Of a stretch of 6,416 nucleotides of DNA, positions 1 through 6,400 are shown in pieces (the first letter of the stretch is position 1; each line of letters begins with the position of its first letter). Location: assembly GCA_019312985.1 (NCBI GenBank), contig JAFDCC010000073.1, forward strand, positions 1 to 6,416, given 5' to 3'. A model generated the notes under the pieces. The model searched no databases. It was not told the DNA's origin and saw only the letters and a program-made list of their open reading frames with translations. This DNA is from Deltaproteobacteria bacterium (GTDB taxonomy: Bacteria > Desulfobacterota > Desulfobulbia > Desulfobulbales > BM004). The position numbers and the translations under genes are program-made.

Positions 1-270
1 GGAGACGTTGTCCATGTTGACTTCGCCGGTTTTTTCCGGTTCGGCGATCTCCGGGACGGCCTCCGTGGCAGAGAGCGATTCGGGGTGTATTTCATAATCG
101 GTATCCCCCGGGTTGATCTCCTCAAGCAGCGGGTTCTGCTCAATTTCCTGGCGGATGGTATCGGCGAGCTCAAGCCGGGAAAGCTGCAGCAGCTTGATGG
201 CCTGCTGCAGCTGCGGCGTCATCAGCAGCTGTTGGGTAAGCTTGAGTTGCTGTTTTAAGGCAAGAGGCAT
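1..270 (-). CDS. rpoN: RNA polymerase sigma-54 factor, N-terminal part (cut by window edge)
   Basis: This is the first 90 codons of sigma-54, read leftwards from the ATG at 270 and open to the window edge. Sigma-54 directs RNA polymerase to -24/-12 promoters that need an AAA+ activator. Visible here is the glutamine- and leucine-rich region I, the activator-interacting domain: residues 7-30 contain [24 protein letters not shown] and then [20 protein letters not shown] (about 31-50). This block is diagnostic of the family. After it comes an acidic, proline-containing stretch (about residues 51-90) typical of the variable region II. The core-binding domain, the helix-turn-helix and the RpoN box would lie outside the window. 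The start is chosen because region I normally begins within a few residues of the methionine. A purine-rich AGGAAAAAG lies upstream, but at a rather long spacing. It follows lptB by 145 bases on the same strand, an arrangement common in proteobacteria. Family assignment is very secure. Confidence 0.95.
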   Translation of the reverse strand, partial: MPLALKQQLKLTQQLLMTPQLQQAIKLLQLSRLELADTIRQEIEQNPLLEEINPGDTDYEIHPESLSATEAVPEIAEPEKTGEVNMDNVS

Positions 271-363
271 ATCGGATAGCAGTCTTTTTCCTGGCCGGAA
301 CGGGTTTTACCCTGGTAATTCTATTGATCGTTTTTCCTGAACCGTATCCCTGAAAACAAAACA

Positions 364-379
364 TTTCTGCGCACAGAAA
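364..379 (-). other. Small hairpin in the lptB-rpoN gap, possible weak terminator
   Basis: On the minus strand a perfect 6-base stem (TTTCTG / CAGAAA) with a 4-base TGCG loop is followed by the T-rich TGTTTTGTTTT. It starts 37 bases after the lptB stop codon. The stem has only two G-C pairs, so as an intrinsic terminator it would be weak; it might only attenuate transcription between lptB and rpoN. Elsewhere in the 145-base gap I see a -10-like TAGAAT at 323-318 (minus strand) but no matching -35 hexamer, so no rpoN promoter is called. Confidence 0.2.
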
Positions 380-415
380 AAGCTGGTACCTTTTTTGCAT
401 GCAGGTAACAATATA

Positions 416-1138
416 TCATATTGAGAAACTTTCTCCTAGATAGATTTTTTTCGCCGCTTCATTTTTGACCACTTCCTCGGCATTGCCCTCGGTTAAAATC
501 CTTCCGCTGCTTATAATATAGGCGTGGTCGCACACCGAAAGTGTTTCACGCACGTTATGGTCCGAGATGAGGACTCCCAGGCCCTTGTTTTTCAGGTCGA
601 TGATAATCTGCTGCAGGTCTGCCACCGAGAGGGGGTCGATGCCGGCAAAGGGCTCATCAAGCAGGATGAAGCGCGGCTTGATGGCCAGGGCCCGCATGAT
701 CTCGACCCGGCGCCTTTCGCCCCCGGAAAGGGTGTGAGCCTTGCTTCCGGCCAGTGCCTCTATCTTCATGTCCTCCAGCAGGGTGTTGATCCGGTAGGTG
801 ATCTCATCGTCCTCCAGGCCCAGGGGTTCGAGGACGATGCGGATATTCTCCGCCACGGTCAGTTTTTTGAAGACCGAGGGCTCCTGGGCAAGGTAGGAAA
901 TCCCTTTACGGGCCCGCTGGTGGATCGGCAGGTTCGTTATGTCCATGCCGTCAAGAAGGACCCGGCCCGACTTCGGCCGGACAAAGCCGGCAATCATGTA
1001 AAAGGAGGTGGTCTTGCCGGCGCCGTTTGGGCCGAGCAGACCGACGACGGAACCGTTTTCGACCCGGAGGCTGACCCCGTCAACCACCCTGCGGTTGTGG
1101 TACTGTTTCACTACTTCCCGGGCTTCCAGAAGTGCCAT
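416..1138 (-). CDS. lptB: Lipopolysaccharide export ABC transporter ATP-binding protein LptB
   Basis: This is the cytoplasmic ATPase of the LptB2FGC complex, which extracts lipopolysaccharide from the inner membrane and pushes it along the LptA bridge to the outer membrane. The 240-residue length is normal for LptB. All ABC motifs are intact: Walker A GPNGAGKTT at 36-44, Q-loop Gln85 in YLAQEPSVF, signature LSGGE at 137-141, Walker B FILLDEP at 157-163 with catalytic Glu162, the D-loop after it, and switch His194 in SDHNVRE. The C-terminal YLGESFSI matches the YLGE-x-F ending that separates LptB from branched-chain amino acid transporters (LivF/LivG), its closest relatives. The start ATG at 1138 has GGAG at 1147-1144, five bases away. 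It sits 32 bases after lptA on the same strand and is presumably cotranscribed with it from the promoter before lptA. The membrane partners LptF and LptG are not in the window. Very sure. Confidence 0.96.
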   Translation of the reverse strand: MALLEAREVVKQYHNRRVVDGVSLRVENGSVVGLLGPNGAGKTTSFYMIAGFVRPKSGRVLLDGMDITNLPIHQRARKGISYLAQEPSVFKKLTVAENIRIVLEPLGLEDDEITYRINTLLEDMKIEALAGSKAHTLSGGERRRVEIMRALAIKPRFILLDEPFAGIDPLSVADLQQIIIDLKNKGLGVLISDHNVRETLSVCDHAYIISSGRILTEGNAEEVVKNEAAKKIYLGESFSI

Positions 1139-1170
1139 GATCGCTCCAGCTGCAGGCCTTTCCGGCGGCC

Positions 1171-1731
1171 CTAACGGGCGCCGCCGCTTTTTTCCGCGCC
1201 GGAGGGATAAATGAGGGCCTTGACCCGTTCCCCTTCCCGGCTGCTTTTCTGCACCACGCTTTTCCCCTCATCGAGGTACAGGACAATTGTTTCCCCGCTC
1301 ACCACGTTCTTGTCCTGCCAGGCCCTGGCATTACCGGTCAGGGTGGCGACCCGGTCGGCGGCGTTGTAGTCCATGGAGTCGCCGGTGGCAATCCAGCCCT
1401 CCTGGACAATCTTCACATTGCCCCGGGCCTCGAGCTTTTCAATTTTTGAGATCAGCTTCATTTCCCCTTCCGCGGCGGTCCCCGCTCCGGGTGAGGCTGC
1501 AGCGTAGACCACCGTCATTTTATCGGCATAGATGGCGAGGCTTCCTTGCCTGGCCGTAATGTTGCCCGTGAACACGACCCGGCCGCCCTGGCGCGAGGTC
1601 TCCATGCGGTCCGCCTCGATCTGGATCGGCGTGACGCCGGCCGTTTCTTCCTCGCCTCGGGCCTGCAGGAGTGGGAGGAAGGTGAAGGCAAAAAACATGA
1701 CAAGGGGCAGGAGCCGTGTAAGAGTCTGCAT
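1171..1731 (-). CDS. lptA: Lipopolysaccharide transport periplasmic protein LptA
   Basis: This is an OstA/LptA-family protein that forms the periplasmic beta-jellyroll bridge carrying LPS between LptC and the outer-membrane LptD. From the chosen start it has 186 residues. A signal peptide is clear: Arg near the start, then the hydrophobic LLPLVMFFAFTFLPLL, with cleavage plausible after LQA or a few residues on. The mature part shows the family's repeats: IQIEADRME, VVFTGNITARQG, AIYADKMTVVY, then LEARGNVKI, ATGDSMDYN, ATLTGNARAW and VVSGETIVLYLDEG, and the closing VKALIYP. The start at 1731 has AGG eight bases upstream. The frame stays open to an ATG at 1800, but that would add a charged stretch before the signal peptide, and the 1800 ATG lies inside the predicted -10 hexamer. 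The family is secure and the start fairly secure. Unusually, neither lptC nor kdsC lies directly upstream; argB does, facing away. Confidence 0.92.
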   Translation of the reverse strand: MQTLTRLLPLVMFFAFTFLPLLQARGEEETAGVTPIQIEADRMETSRQGGRVVFTGNITARQGSLAIYADKMTVVYAAASPGAGTAAEGEMKLISKIEKLEARGNVKIVQEGWIATGDSMDYNAADRVATLTGNARAWQDKNVVSGETIVLYLDEGKSVVQKSSREGERVKALIYPSGAEKSGGAR

Positions 1732-1795
1732 GTCGGTTACCTGGTCTGTTTCGCGGTGCACCTGTTTTTTACGAATGAATAAAATCCTGGCGCAG

Positions 1796-1824
1796 ATCAT
1801 ACTTCGTGTTGAAGAGATTGTAAA
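1796..1824 (-). promoter_or_regulatory. Sigma-70-type promoter for lptA-lptB
   Basis: Reading the minus strand, the -35 hexamer TTTACA (1824-1819) is one base from TTGACA. The spacer is 17 bases (1818-1802), and the -10 hexamer TATGAT (1801-1796) is one base from TATAAT. Transcription would start near 1789, giving a leader of about 58 bases before the lptA ATG at 1731. Spacing and hexamers are close to ideal, so this is the best-supported promoter in the window. It is predicted by eye from sequence only. Confidence 0.7.
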
Positions 1825-1856
1825 GTGGCGGCAGCGGTGGGCCCGGCAAAGATGCC

Positions 1857-1885
1857 TTTACATAACATCAAGGAATCATTAAGAT
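1857..1885 (+). promoter_or_regulatory. Sigma-70-type promoter for argB-argD
   Basis: The -35 hexamer TTTACA (1857-1862) is followed by a 17-base spacer and the -10 hexamer TAAGAT (1880-1885, four of six consensus bases). Transcription would start near 1892, leaving a leader of about 39 bases before argB. The leader has no hairpin or leader peptide that I can see. I found no convincing palindromic ArgR operator overlapping the promoter, so arginine control at this point is not shown by the sequence. It faces away from the lptA promoter; the two -35 hexamers are separated by 32 bases of GC-rich DNA. Confidence 0.6.
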
Positions 1886-1930
1886 AGGTGGCTGGCAAAA
1901 AGAGCGGCTGTTACTGGTGCGGAAGAAACG

Positions 1931-2821
1931 GTGAGCGGTATGAGAGAATGCATAGAGAAAGCAAAGATCCTTATTGAGGCCTTACCCTACATCCGGGGCT
2001 TTTACAACAAGACGGTGGTGATCAAATACGGCGGCCACGCCATGGTGGACGAGGAACTGAAAAAAAACTTCGCCCTCGACATCATCCTGATGAAGTACAT
2101 CGGTATAAACCCGGTGATCGTTCATGGCGGCGGCCCCCAGATCAACGAGGTGCTCACGCGCATGCAGATCAAGACGAACTACGTCGAGGGCATGCGGGTG
2201 ACTGACACCGAAACCATGGATGTCGTGGAAATGGTGCTGGTGGGCAAGGTCAACAAGGAAATTGTCGGGTTGATCAACCACCATGGCGGCAAGGCGGTGG
2301 GACTCTCCGGCCGGGACGGCGACCTTATCCGGGCGAAAAAGATGACCGTCCGCAAAAGCCAGGCCGAGGACGCTCCGCCCGAGCTGATCGATCTCGGCCG
2401 GGTCGGGGAAGTGACGCAGGTCAACCCCGATATTCTGCAGACCATCGAGGTGCGGGACTTTATCCCGGTTATTGCCCCGGTCGGGGTGGGAGATGACAAC
2501 TTCTCCTACAACATCAATGCGGATTTGGTTGCCGGGGCGGTGGCAGCCCATCTCAAGGCGGCAAAGCTGATCCTCCTCACCGATGTCGAGGGGGTGCTGG
2601 ACAAAAACTCCCGGCTGCTTGGCTCCATCAGCAGCGGCGAGGCAGACGCGCTCCTGGCCTCAGGGGCGATTGCCGGCGGCATGATCCCCAAGGTCAAATG
2701 CTGCCTGGCCGCCCTTGCGGCGGGGGTGGCAAAGACCCACATCGTTGACGGCCGGGTGGAGCACGCCGTTCTGCTGGAAATGTTTACCGACCAGGGGGTA
2801 GGGACGGAGATCGTTTTATGA
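1931..2821 (+). CDS. argB: Acetylglutamate kinase
   Basis: This enzyme phosphorylates N-acetyl-L-glutamate with ATP, the second step of arginine synthesis in the cytoplasm. It is an amino acid kinase-fold protein of 296 residues, the usual length. Counting from the GTG at 1931, visible motifs are IKYGGHAM with catalytic Lys32, HGGGPQI at 65-71 (acetylglutamate and phosphate binding), GMRVTD with Arg89, NADLVAG from Asn196, LLTDVEGV, and GGMIPKV with Lys254. The N-terminal helix before the first strand ([14 protein letters not shown]) is the extension that, in hexameric homologues, mediates arginine feedback inhibition, so allosteric control by arginine is likely (inference). Start choice is open: GTG 1931 has GGAAG five bases upstream, whereas ATG 1940 would give MRECIEKA, closer to typical family N-termini, with a weaker GGTG upstream. 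It overlaps argD by 4 bases (ATGA). argC and argJ or argA are not in the window. Function is very secure. Confidence 0.96.
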   Translation: MSGMRECIEKAKILIEALPYIRGFYNKTVVIKYGGHAMVDEELKKNFALDIILMKYIGINPVIVHGGGPQINEVLTRMQIKTNYVEGMRVTDTETMDVVEMVLVGKVNKEIVGLINHHGGKAVGLSGRDGDLIRAKKMTVRKSQAEDAPPELIDLGRVGEVTQVNPDILQTIEVRDFIPVIAPVGVGDDNFSYNINADLVAGAVAAHLKAAKLILLTDVEGVLDKNSRLLGSISSGEADALLASGAIAGGMIPKVKCCLAALAAGVAKTHIVDGRVEHAVLLEMFTDQGVGTEIVL

Positions 2822-4020
2822 ACCGGGGCAACAGCAGCTGGATCGAGAGGAGCAACAGGGTGTTTATGCCGACCTACAACAGGTTCCCGGCCGTTCTCGT
2901 CAAGGGAGCGGGGTGTGAACTCGAGGATGCCGACGGGCGGAAGTATCTGGATTTTCTGGCGGGCATCGCGGTCTGCAGCCTGGGCCATTGCCATCCCGAG
3001 GTGACGGAGGCGATCTGCCGGCAGGCGGCCAGGCTGGTGCATGTTTCCAACCTCTTTCATACCCAGCCCCAGACGGAGCTTGCCGAGATCCTCGTGGCCC
3101 GGTCCTTTGCCGACTGCGTTTTCTTCGGCAACAGCGGCGCCGAGGCCAACGAGGCTGCCATAAAGCTGGCGCGGAAATACAGCGGCGAAGGCCGTTTCGA
3201 GATCATTTCCCTGGCGGGCTCCTTTCACGGTCGGACCATGGCGACTGTGGCCGCCACCGGCCAGCCGAAGTTCCACCAGGGGTTCGAGCCGCTGCCGGCC
3301 GGTTTCCGGCATGCAGCGTTCGGCGATATCGGGGCCCTGGAAAAATTGATCTCCCCACAGACCTGCGCCATCCTCTGCGAGCCGCTCCAGGGTGAAAGCG
3401 GCGTCCGGCCCCTGGACAGATCGTACCTGGCAGAGATCAGGCAGCTCTGTGACGACAACGGCCTGCTCCTTATCTTCGACGAGGTCCAGACCGGCATCGG
3501 CCGGACCGGCACTCTTTTCGCTTATGAACAGCTGGGGGTGGTACCCGACATCCTGACCTCGGCCAAGGCCCTGGCCAACGGCCTGCCCATGGGGGCAATG
3601 CTGACCACCGGCAGGATCTGCGCCGCCTTTGGTGTCGGCTCCCATGCCTCCACCTTTGGCGGCAACCCGGTGGCGGCCGCCGCCGCGGTCGCCGTCCTGA
3701 ATGTCATGCTGGCCGAAGGCTTTCTCGCCGAGGTGCGCAGCAAGGGGGAGTATCTTGCCGCAACCCTTGCCGGGCTGGCGGCAAAGTATCCCGGCCTCGC
3801 CTCGGGAACCCGCGGCCTCGGCCTGCTCCAGGGACTGGTCTTGACCGAGGCCGGTGTCGGGCAGGGGCAGCACATCGTCAACATGCTCTTTGACCGGGGC
3901 GTGCTCATCAACTTTGCCGGCAACGCGGTGCTGCGCTTCATTCCGCCGCTGGTCGTCAGCCGGGCCCAGATTGACAGTCTCGCTGCATCGCTTGACGCGG
4001 TTTTTTCCGAGCTTGCCTGA
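2818..4020 (+). CDS. argD: Acetylornithine aminotransferase (PLP-dependent)
   Basis: ArgD is a class-III aminotransferase that moves an amino group from glutamate to N-acetylglutamate semialdehyde, giving N-acetylornithine. The 400-residue length is typical. Fold-type I motifs are all present: [17 protein letters not shown] near the N-terminus, NSGAEANE at 105-112, FHGRT at 136-140 (ring-stacking Phe136), [13 protein letters not shown] with PLP-binding Asp221, [13 protein letters not shown] with the Schiff-base Lys250, and STFGGNP after it. The C-terminal domain includes [10 protein letters not shown] and [10 protein letters not shown]. The start ATG at 2818 overlaps the argB stop as ATGA, with GGAG at 2806-2809, so translation is probably coupled. 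Some ArgD enzymes also act as succinyldiaminopimelate aminotransferase in lysine synthesis; sequence alone does not tell. Paralogues acting on ornithine or 4-aminobutyrate are less likely given the operon. A 202-base gap follows. Confidence 0.95.
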   Translation: MNRGNSSWIERSNRVFMPTYNRFPAVLVKGAGCELEDADGRKYLDFLAGIAVCSLGHCHPEVTEAICRQAARLVHVSNLFHTQPQTELAEILVARSFADCVFFGNSGAEANEAAIKLARKYSGEGRFEIISLAGSFHGRTMATVAATGQPKFHQGFEPLPAGFRHAAFGDIGALEKLISPQTCAILCEPLQGESGVRPLDRSYLAEIRQLCDDNGLLLIFDEVQTGIGRTGTLFAYEQLGVVPDILTSAKALANGLPMGAMLTTGRICAAFGVGSHASTFGGNPVAAAAAVAVLNVMLAEGFLAEVRSKGEYLAATLAGLAAKYPGLASGTRGLGLLQGLVLTEAGVGQGQHIVNMLFDRGVLINFAGNAVLRFIPPLVVSRAQIDSLAASLDAVFSELA

Positions 4021-4040
4021 CCGGTCCTTCCAACAACTCC

Positions 4041-4066
4041 ATGCCGGGCATCGGGACGGCCGGCAT
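4041..4066 (+). terminator. Hairpin after argD, possible imperfect terminator
   Basis: A perfect 7-base GC-rich stem, ATGCCGG (4041-4047) with CCGGCAT (4060-4066), encloses a 12-base loop. It begins 20 bases after the argD stop. No clean T-run follows; only the mixed CTATTATTT lies about 14 bases downstream. It could be a weak intrinsic terminator, a 3'-end stabiliser of the argB-argD message, or chance. Confidence 0.3.
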
Positions 4067-4109
4067 CGTAAAACGCTTGCTATTATTTCCGCCTGCGGGT
4101 AAAAAAACC

Positions 4110-4138
4110 TTTTCAAAACCACTGCTTTCCGGTAAATT
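4110..4138 (+). promoter_or_regulatory. Candidate promoter for argF-argG
   Basis: TTTTCA (4110-4115), a 17-base spacer and TAAATT (4133-4138) match the sigma-70 hexamers at four of six positions each, in the AT-richest part of the argD-argF gap. Transcription would start near 4145. An alternative of similar quality is TTGCTA (4077-4082), 17 bases, TAAAAA (4100-4105), starting near 4112. The 202-base gap and the composition change make a separate argF promoter plausible, but neither candidate is strong and readthrough from argD is equally possible. Confidence 0.3.
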
Positions 4139-4146
4139 TTTTAATT

Positions 4147-4223
4147 TGGCTCAATTTATTCGTCTCTGCTCGGAACCTGCTAAGACGGAAATTGGGCCTT
4201 AACTATTTCTGAGAGTTGAGCCA
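4147..4223 (+). promoter_or_regulatory. Possible argF leader stem masking the ribosome binding site
   Basis: TGGCTCAA (4147-4154) is the exact reverse complement of TTGAGCCA (4216-4223), the bases directly before the argF start plus its first base. In RNA the pairing extends with U4155-G4215, U4156-A4214 and U4157-G4213, giving 11 continuous pairs that would cover part of the GAGAG ribosome binding site (4211-4215) and the A of the start codon. Inside the loop, CGTCT (4161-4165) can pair with AGACG (4183-4187), extended by two G-U pairs. The pairing is seen directly; a regulatory role is inference. It matches no riboswitch class that I recognise. Confidence 0.3.
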
Positions 4224-5134
4224 TGGCTAAACATTTATTGCGCCTCAGTGACTTCTCCGGGGAGGAACTGTTTGCCTACATTGACAGGGCAATTGCGCTG
4301 AAACGGGAGGCTGCCGCCGGCATGCGCCATACGCAGCTGGCCGGCAAAACGGTTGCCCTGATCTTCGAGAAGGCCTCGACCAGGACCAGGGTTTCCTTCG
4401 AGGCCGCCATGTATGGCATGGGCGGCCAGGTCATTTTCCTGTCGGCAAAAGAGACGCAGCTCGCCCGGAGCGAACCGCTGAAGGACACCGCCCTGGTCAT
4501 GTCGCGCTATGTCGACGGCCTGGTGGTCCGGACCTTCGGCCAGGACGTGGTGGCAGAGCTTGCCCGCTACGCTTCGATCCCGGTGATCAATGCCCTTACG
4601 GACCTTTTCCATCCCTGCCAGGTGCTGAGCGACATCATGACGGTTCTGGAAAAGAAGGGAACCCTGGCGAACCTCAAGGTCGCCTGGGTCGGCGACGGCA
4701 ACAACATGGCCAATTCCTGGGTCCAGGCTGCCGCCATACTGGGCTTTGAACTGGTCCTCGCCTGCCCGGAGGGCTATGATCCCGAGAAAACCATTCTGCA
4801 GGAGGCGGAAACGGTGGCGGAAGGGCGGATCAGCGTGGTCCGTGACCCGGTGGCGGCGGTCAGGGGGGCCGATGTGATCAACACCGACGTCTGGGCCAGC
4901 ATGGGCCAGGAAGGCGAGCAGGAGGAGCGGCTGAAAATTTTTCAGGGATTCCAGGTTGATACGGAGCTCCTGGGTTATGCGGCGCCTGACTGCATCGTGC
5001 TCCACTGCCTGCCGGCCCACCGCGGCGAGGAAATTTCAACGGAAGTCCTGGAGGGGCCGCAGTGCGTCGCCTTTGACCAGGCGGAAAACAAGCTGCACAT
5101 CCACAAGGCGATCCTTGAAAAGCATATTGCGTGA
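4223..5134 (+). CDS. argF: Ornithine carbamoyltransferase
   Basis: ArgF condenses ornithine with carbamoyl phosphate to give citrulline, in the cytoplasm; the family works as a trimer or multiple of trimers. The 303-residue length is normal. The carbamoyl-phosphate motif STRTR is at 52-56, followed by VRTFGQ, HPCQ at 130-133, and the ornithine-binding residues DVWASMG at 222-228 (the SMG loop). HCLPAHRGEE begins at 261, with Cys262 the usual active-site cysteine. SMG together with HCLP separates this from aspartate carbamoyltransferase (PyrB). An N-acetylornithine-specific transcarbamylase is also unlikely because the classic ornithine motifs are intact. An anabolic role, rather than arginine-deiminase-pathway catabolism, follows from the argB, argD and argG neighbours. 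The start ATG at 4223 has GAGAG seven bases upstream; that site may be masked by an RNA stem (see the leader entry). argG follows after 69 bases. Confidence 0.96.
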   Translation: MAKHLLRLSDFSGEELFAYIDRAIALKREAAAGMRHTQLAGKTVALIFEKASTRTRVSFEAAMYGMGGQVIFLSAKETQLARSEPLKDTALVMSRYVDGLVVRTFGQDVVAELARYASIPVINALTDLFHPCQVLSDIMTVLEKKGTLANLKVAWVGDGNNMANSWVQAAAILGFELVLACPEGYDPEKTILQEAETVAEGRISVVRDPVAAVRGADVINTDVWASMGQEGEQEERLKIFQGFQVDTELLGYAAPDCIVLHCLPAHRGEEISTEVLEGPQCVAFDQAENKLHIHKAILEKHIA

Positions 5135-5153
5135 AGCACAGGAAGGAAACGTT

Positions 5154-5213
5154 GTGGCAGAACCGGAACAACCGGAAAAAAACGAACGGATCGGAGCAGG
5201 AGCATGGCGGTAA
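5154..5213 (+). CDS. Possible 19-codon small reading frame overlapping the argG start
   Basis: A GTG at 5154 is preceded, seven bases away, by the strong Shine-Dalgarno-like AGGAAGG (5140-5146). It opens a 19-codon frame ending with TAA at 5211-5213. The frame runs out of phase into argG and overlaps its first 10 bases, so ribosomes ending here would be positioned over the argG start. The peptide would be hydrophilic and rich in Glu and Pro ([10 protein letters not shown]) and ends in Trp-Arg. It has only two Arg codons, so it is not a classic arginine attenuator peptide. No family is recognised. The frame could be chance, with the AGGAAGG merely a purine-rich spacer, since argG has its own GGAG at 5193-5196. 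Confidence 0.25.
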   Translation: MAEPEQPEKNERIGAGAWR

Positions 5214-6400
5214 ATAAGATAGTACTGGCCTATTCAGGCGGCCTCGACACCTCGGTCATCCTGAAGTGGCTGCAGGAAGAATACCAGTGCCCGGTCGTGG
5301 CCTTTGCCGCCGACCTGGGCCAGGATGAGGACTGGCAGGCGGTCCGGGATAAGGGCATGGCGACAGGGGCCGCCAAGGTCGTCGTCGCCGACCTCAGGGA
5401 TACCTTTGTCAAAGATTTCATCTTCCCGGCCTTCCGGGCCAATGCCATTTACGAGGGGTCATACCTTCTCGGGACTTCGCTGGCCCGGCCGCTCATCGCC
5501 ATGGAACAGGTGAAGCTTGCGCGGGCCGAGGGGGCCGATGCCGTAAGCCACGGCGCGACGGGCAAGGGAAATGACCAGGTGCGGTTCGAGCTGACCTACA
5601 TGGCCCTCGAGCCCCGCCTGAATATCATCGCCCCCTGGCGCATGTGGGATCTGAACTCACGCACCAGGCTGATAAACTATGCCAGGGAACACGGCATCCC
5701 GGTTCCGGTAACAAAGGAGAAGCCTTACAGTTCAGACGAGAACCTGCTGCACATAAGCTTTGAGGGCGGCATTCTCGAAGATCCCTGGAATGAGCCTGAC
5801 CCCGCCATGTACAAGATGACAAAGGCGCCCGAGGAGGCGCCGGACACTCCCACCTACGTGGAGCTCGAATTCGTGCGGGGCAACCCGGTGGCGATCAACG
5901 GCGCAAACCTGGAGGCGGCGGCCCTGTTTCAGGAGCTGAACCGGCTGGGGAGCGAAAACGGCATCGGCCGCCTTGACATGGTTGAGAACCGTTTTGTCGG
6001 CATGAAGTCCCGCGGCGTCTATGAAACGCCGGGAGGTACCCTTCTGCGGGCGGCCCACCGGGACCTCGAGACCATCACCATGGACCGGGAGGTTCTGCGG
6101 ATCCGGGACAGCCTCATACCGCGCTACGCGGACCTGGTCTACAACGGCTTCTGGTTCTCGCCGGAAATGCGGCTGCTGCAGAAAACCATGGACGAGGCCC
6201 AGGAAACGGTGAGCGGCACTGTGCGGCTGAAGCTTTACAAGGGAGGCTGCATGCCCGTCGGACGCAGGTCTGACCAGTCGCTGTACCAGGAGAGTTTTGC
6301 CACCTTTGAAGAAGACGAGGTATACAACCAGGCGGATGCGGCGGGCTTTATAAGGCTCAATGCCCTGCGCCTGCAGATTGCGGCTCTGAAGAAAAAATGA
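5204..6400 (+). CDS. argG: Argininosuccinate synthase
   Basis: ArgG joins citrulline and aspartate with ATP, through a citrullyl-AMP intermediate, to make argininosuccinate, the penultimate step of arginine synthesis. The 398-residue length fits the common bacterial type (about 400 residues) rather than the longer E. coli-type enzyme. The N-type ATP pyrophosphatase P-loop AYSGGLDTS is at 9-17. Other family blocks are [30 protein letters not shown] (from Gly117, contacting aspartate and ATP), [21 protein letters not shown] (from Lys173), GVYETPGGT and the C-terminal [21 protein letters not shown] has Ala where many homologues have Cys, a conservative change. The start ATG at 5204 has GGAG at 5193-5196, seven bases away, plus a second AGGAG too close to be useful. 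It is probably cotranscribed with argF. Only 16 bases remain after the stop; argH is the expected next gene but is not visible. Confidence 0.97.
   Translation: MAVNKIVLAYSGGLDTSVILKWLQEEYQCPVVAFAADLGQDEDWQAVRDKGMATGAAKVVVADLRDTFVKDFIFPAFRANAIYEGSYLLGTSLARPLIAMEQVKLARAEGADAVSHGATGKGNDQVRFELTYMALEPRLNIIAPWRMWDLNSRTRLINYAREHGIPVPVTKEKPYSSDENLLHISFEGGILEDPWNEPDPAMYKMTKAPEEAPDTPTYVELEFVRGNPVAINGANLEAAALFQELNRLGSENGIGRLDMVENRFVGMKSRGVYETPGGTLLRAAHRDLETITMDREVLRIRDSLIPRYADLVYNGFWFSPEMRLLQKTMDEAQETVSGTVRLKLYKGGCMPVGRRSDQSLYQESFATFEEDEVYNQADAAGFIRLNALRLQIAALKKK

Noticed and set aside
302..312. Short palindrome GGGTTTTACCC before rpoN.
   Set aside because: A 4-base stem with a 3-base loop is expected often by chance and no T-run follows, so it is not called as a terminator or operator.
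524..1174. A 216-codon plus-strand open frame antisense to lptB.
   Set aside because: lptB on the other strand has every ABC ATPase motif. The antisense product resembles no family and has no good ribosome binding site that I could see.
1776..1788. TGAATAAAATCC resembling the left half of an ArgR/AhrC arginine box.
   Set aside because: The right half fails the palindrome (no ATTCA-like half site), and it lies at the lptA promoter start rather than at the argB promoter, so it is probably chance AT-rich sequence.
1732..1800. A longer LptA reading frame starting at the ATG at 1800.
   Set aside because: It would put 23 mostly charged or polar residues before the signal peptide, has no good ribosome binding site, and its ATG overlaps the predicted -10 hexamer. 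The start at 1731 is better supported.
2506..4122. A 538-codon open frame on the minus strand, antisense to argD and the end of argB.
   Set aside because: It lies opposite a gene with a complete set of aminotransferase motifs. The translation is low-complexity (Gly, Asp, Arg, Gln rich) with no recognisable domain, as expected for a GC-rich antisense shadow.
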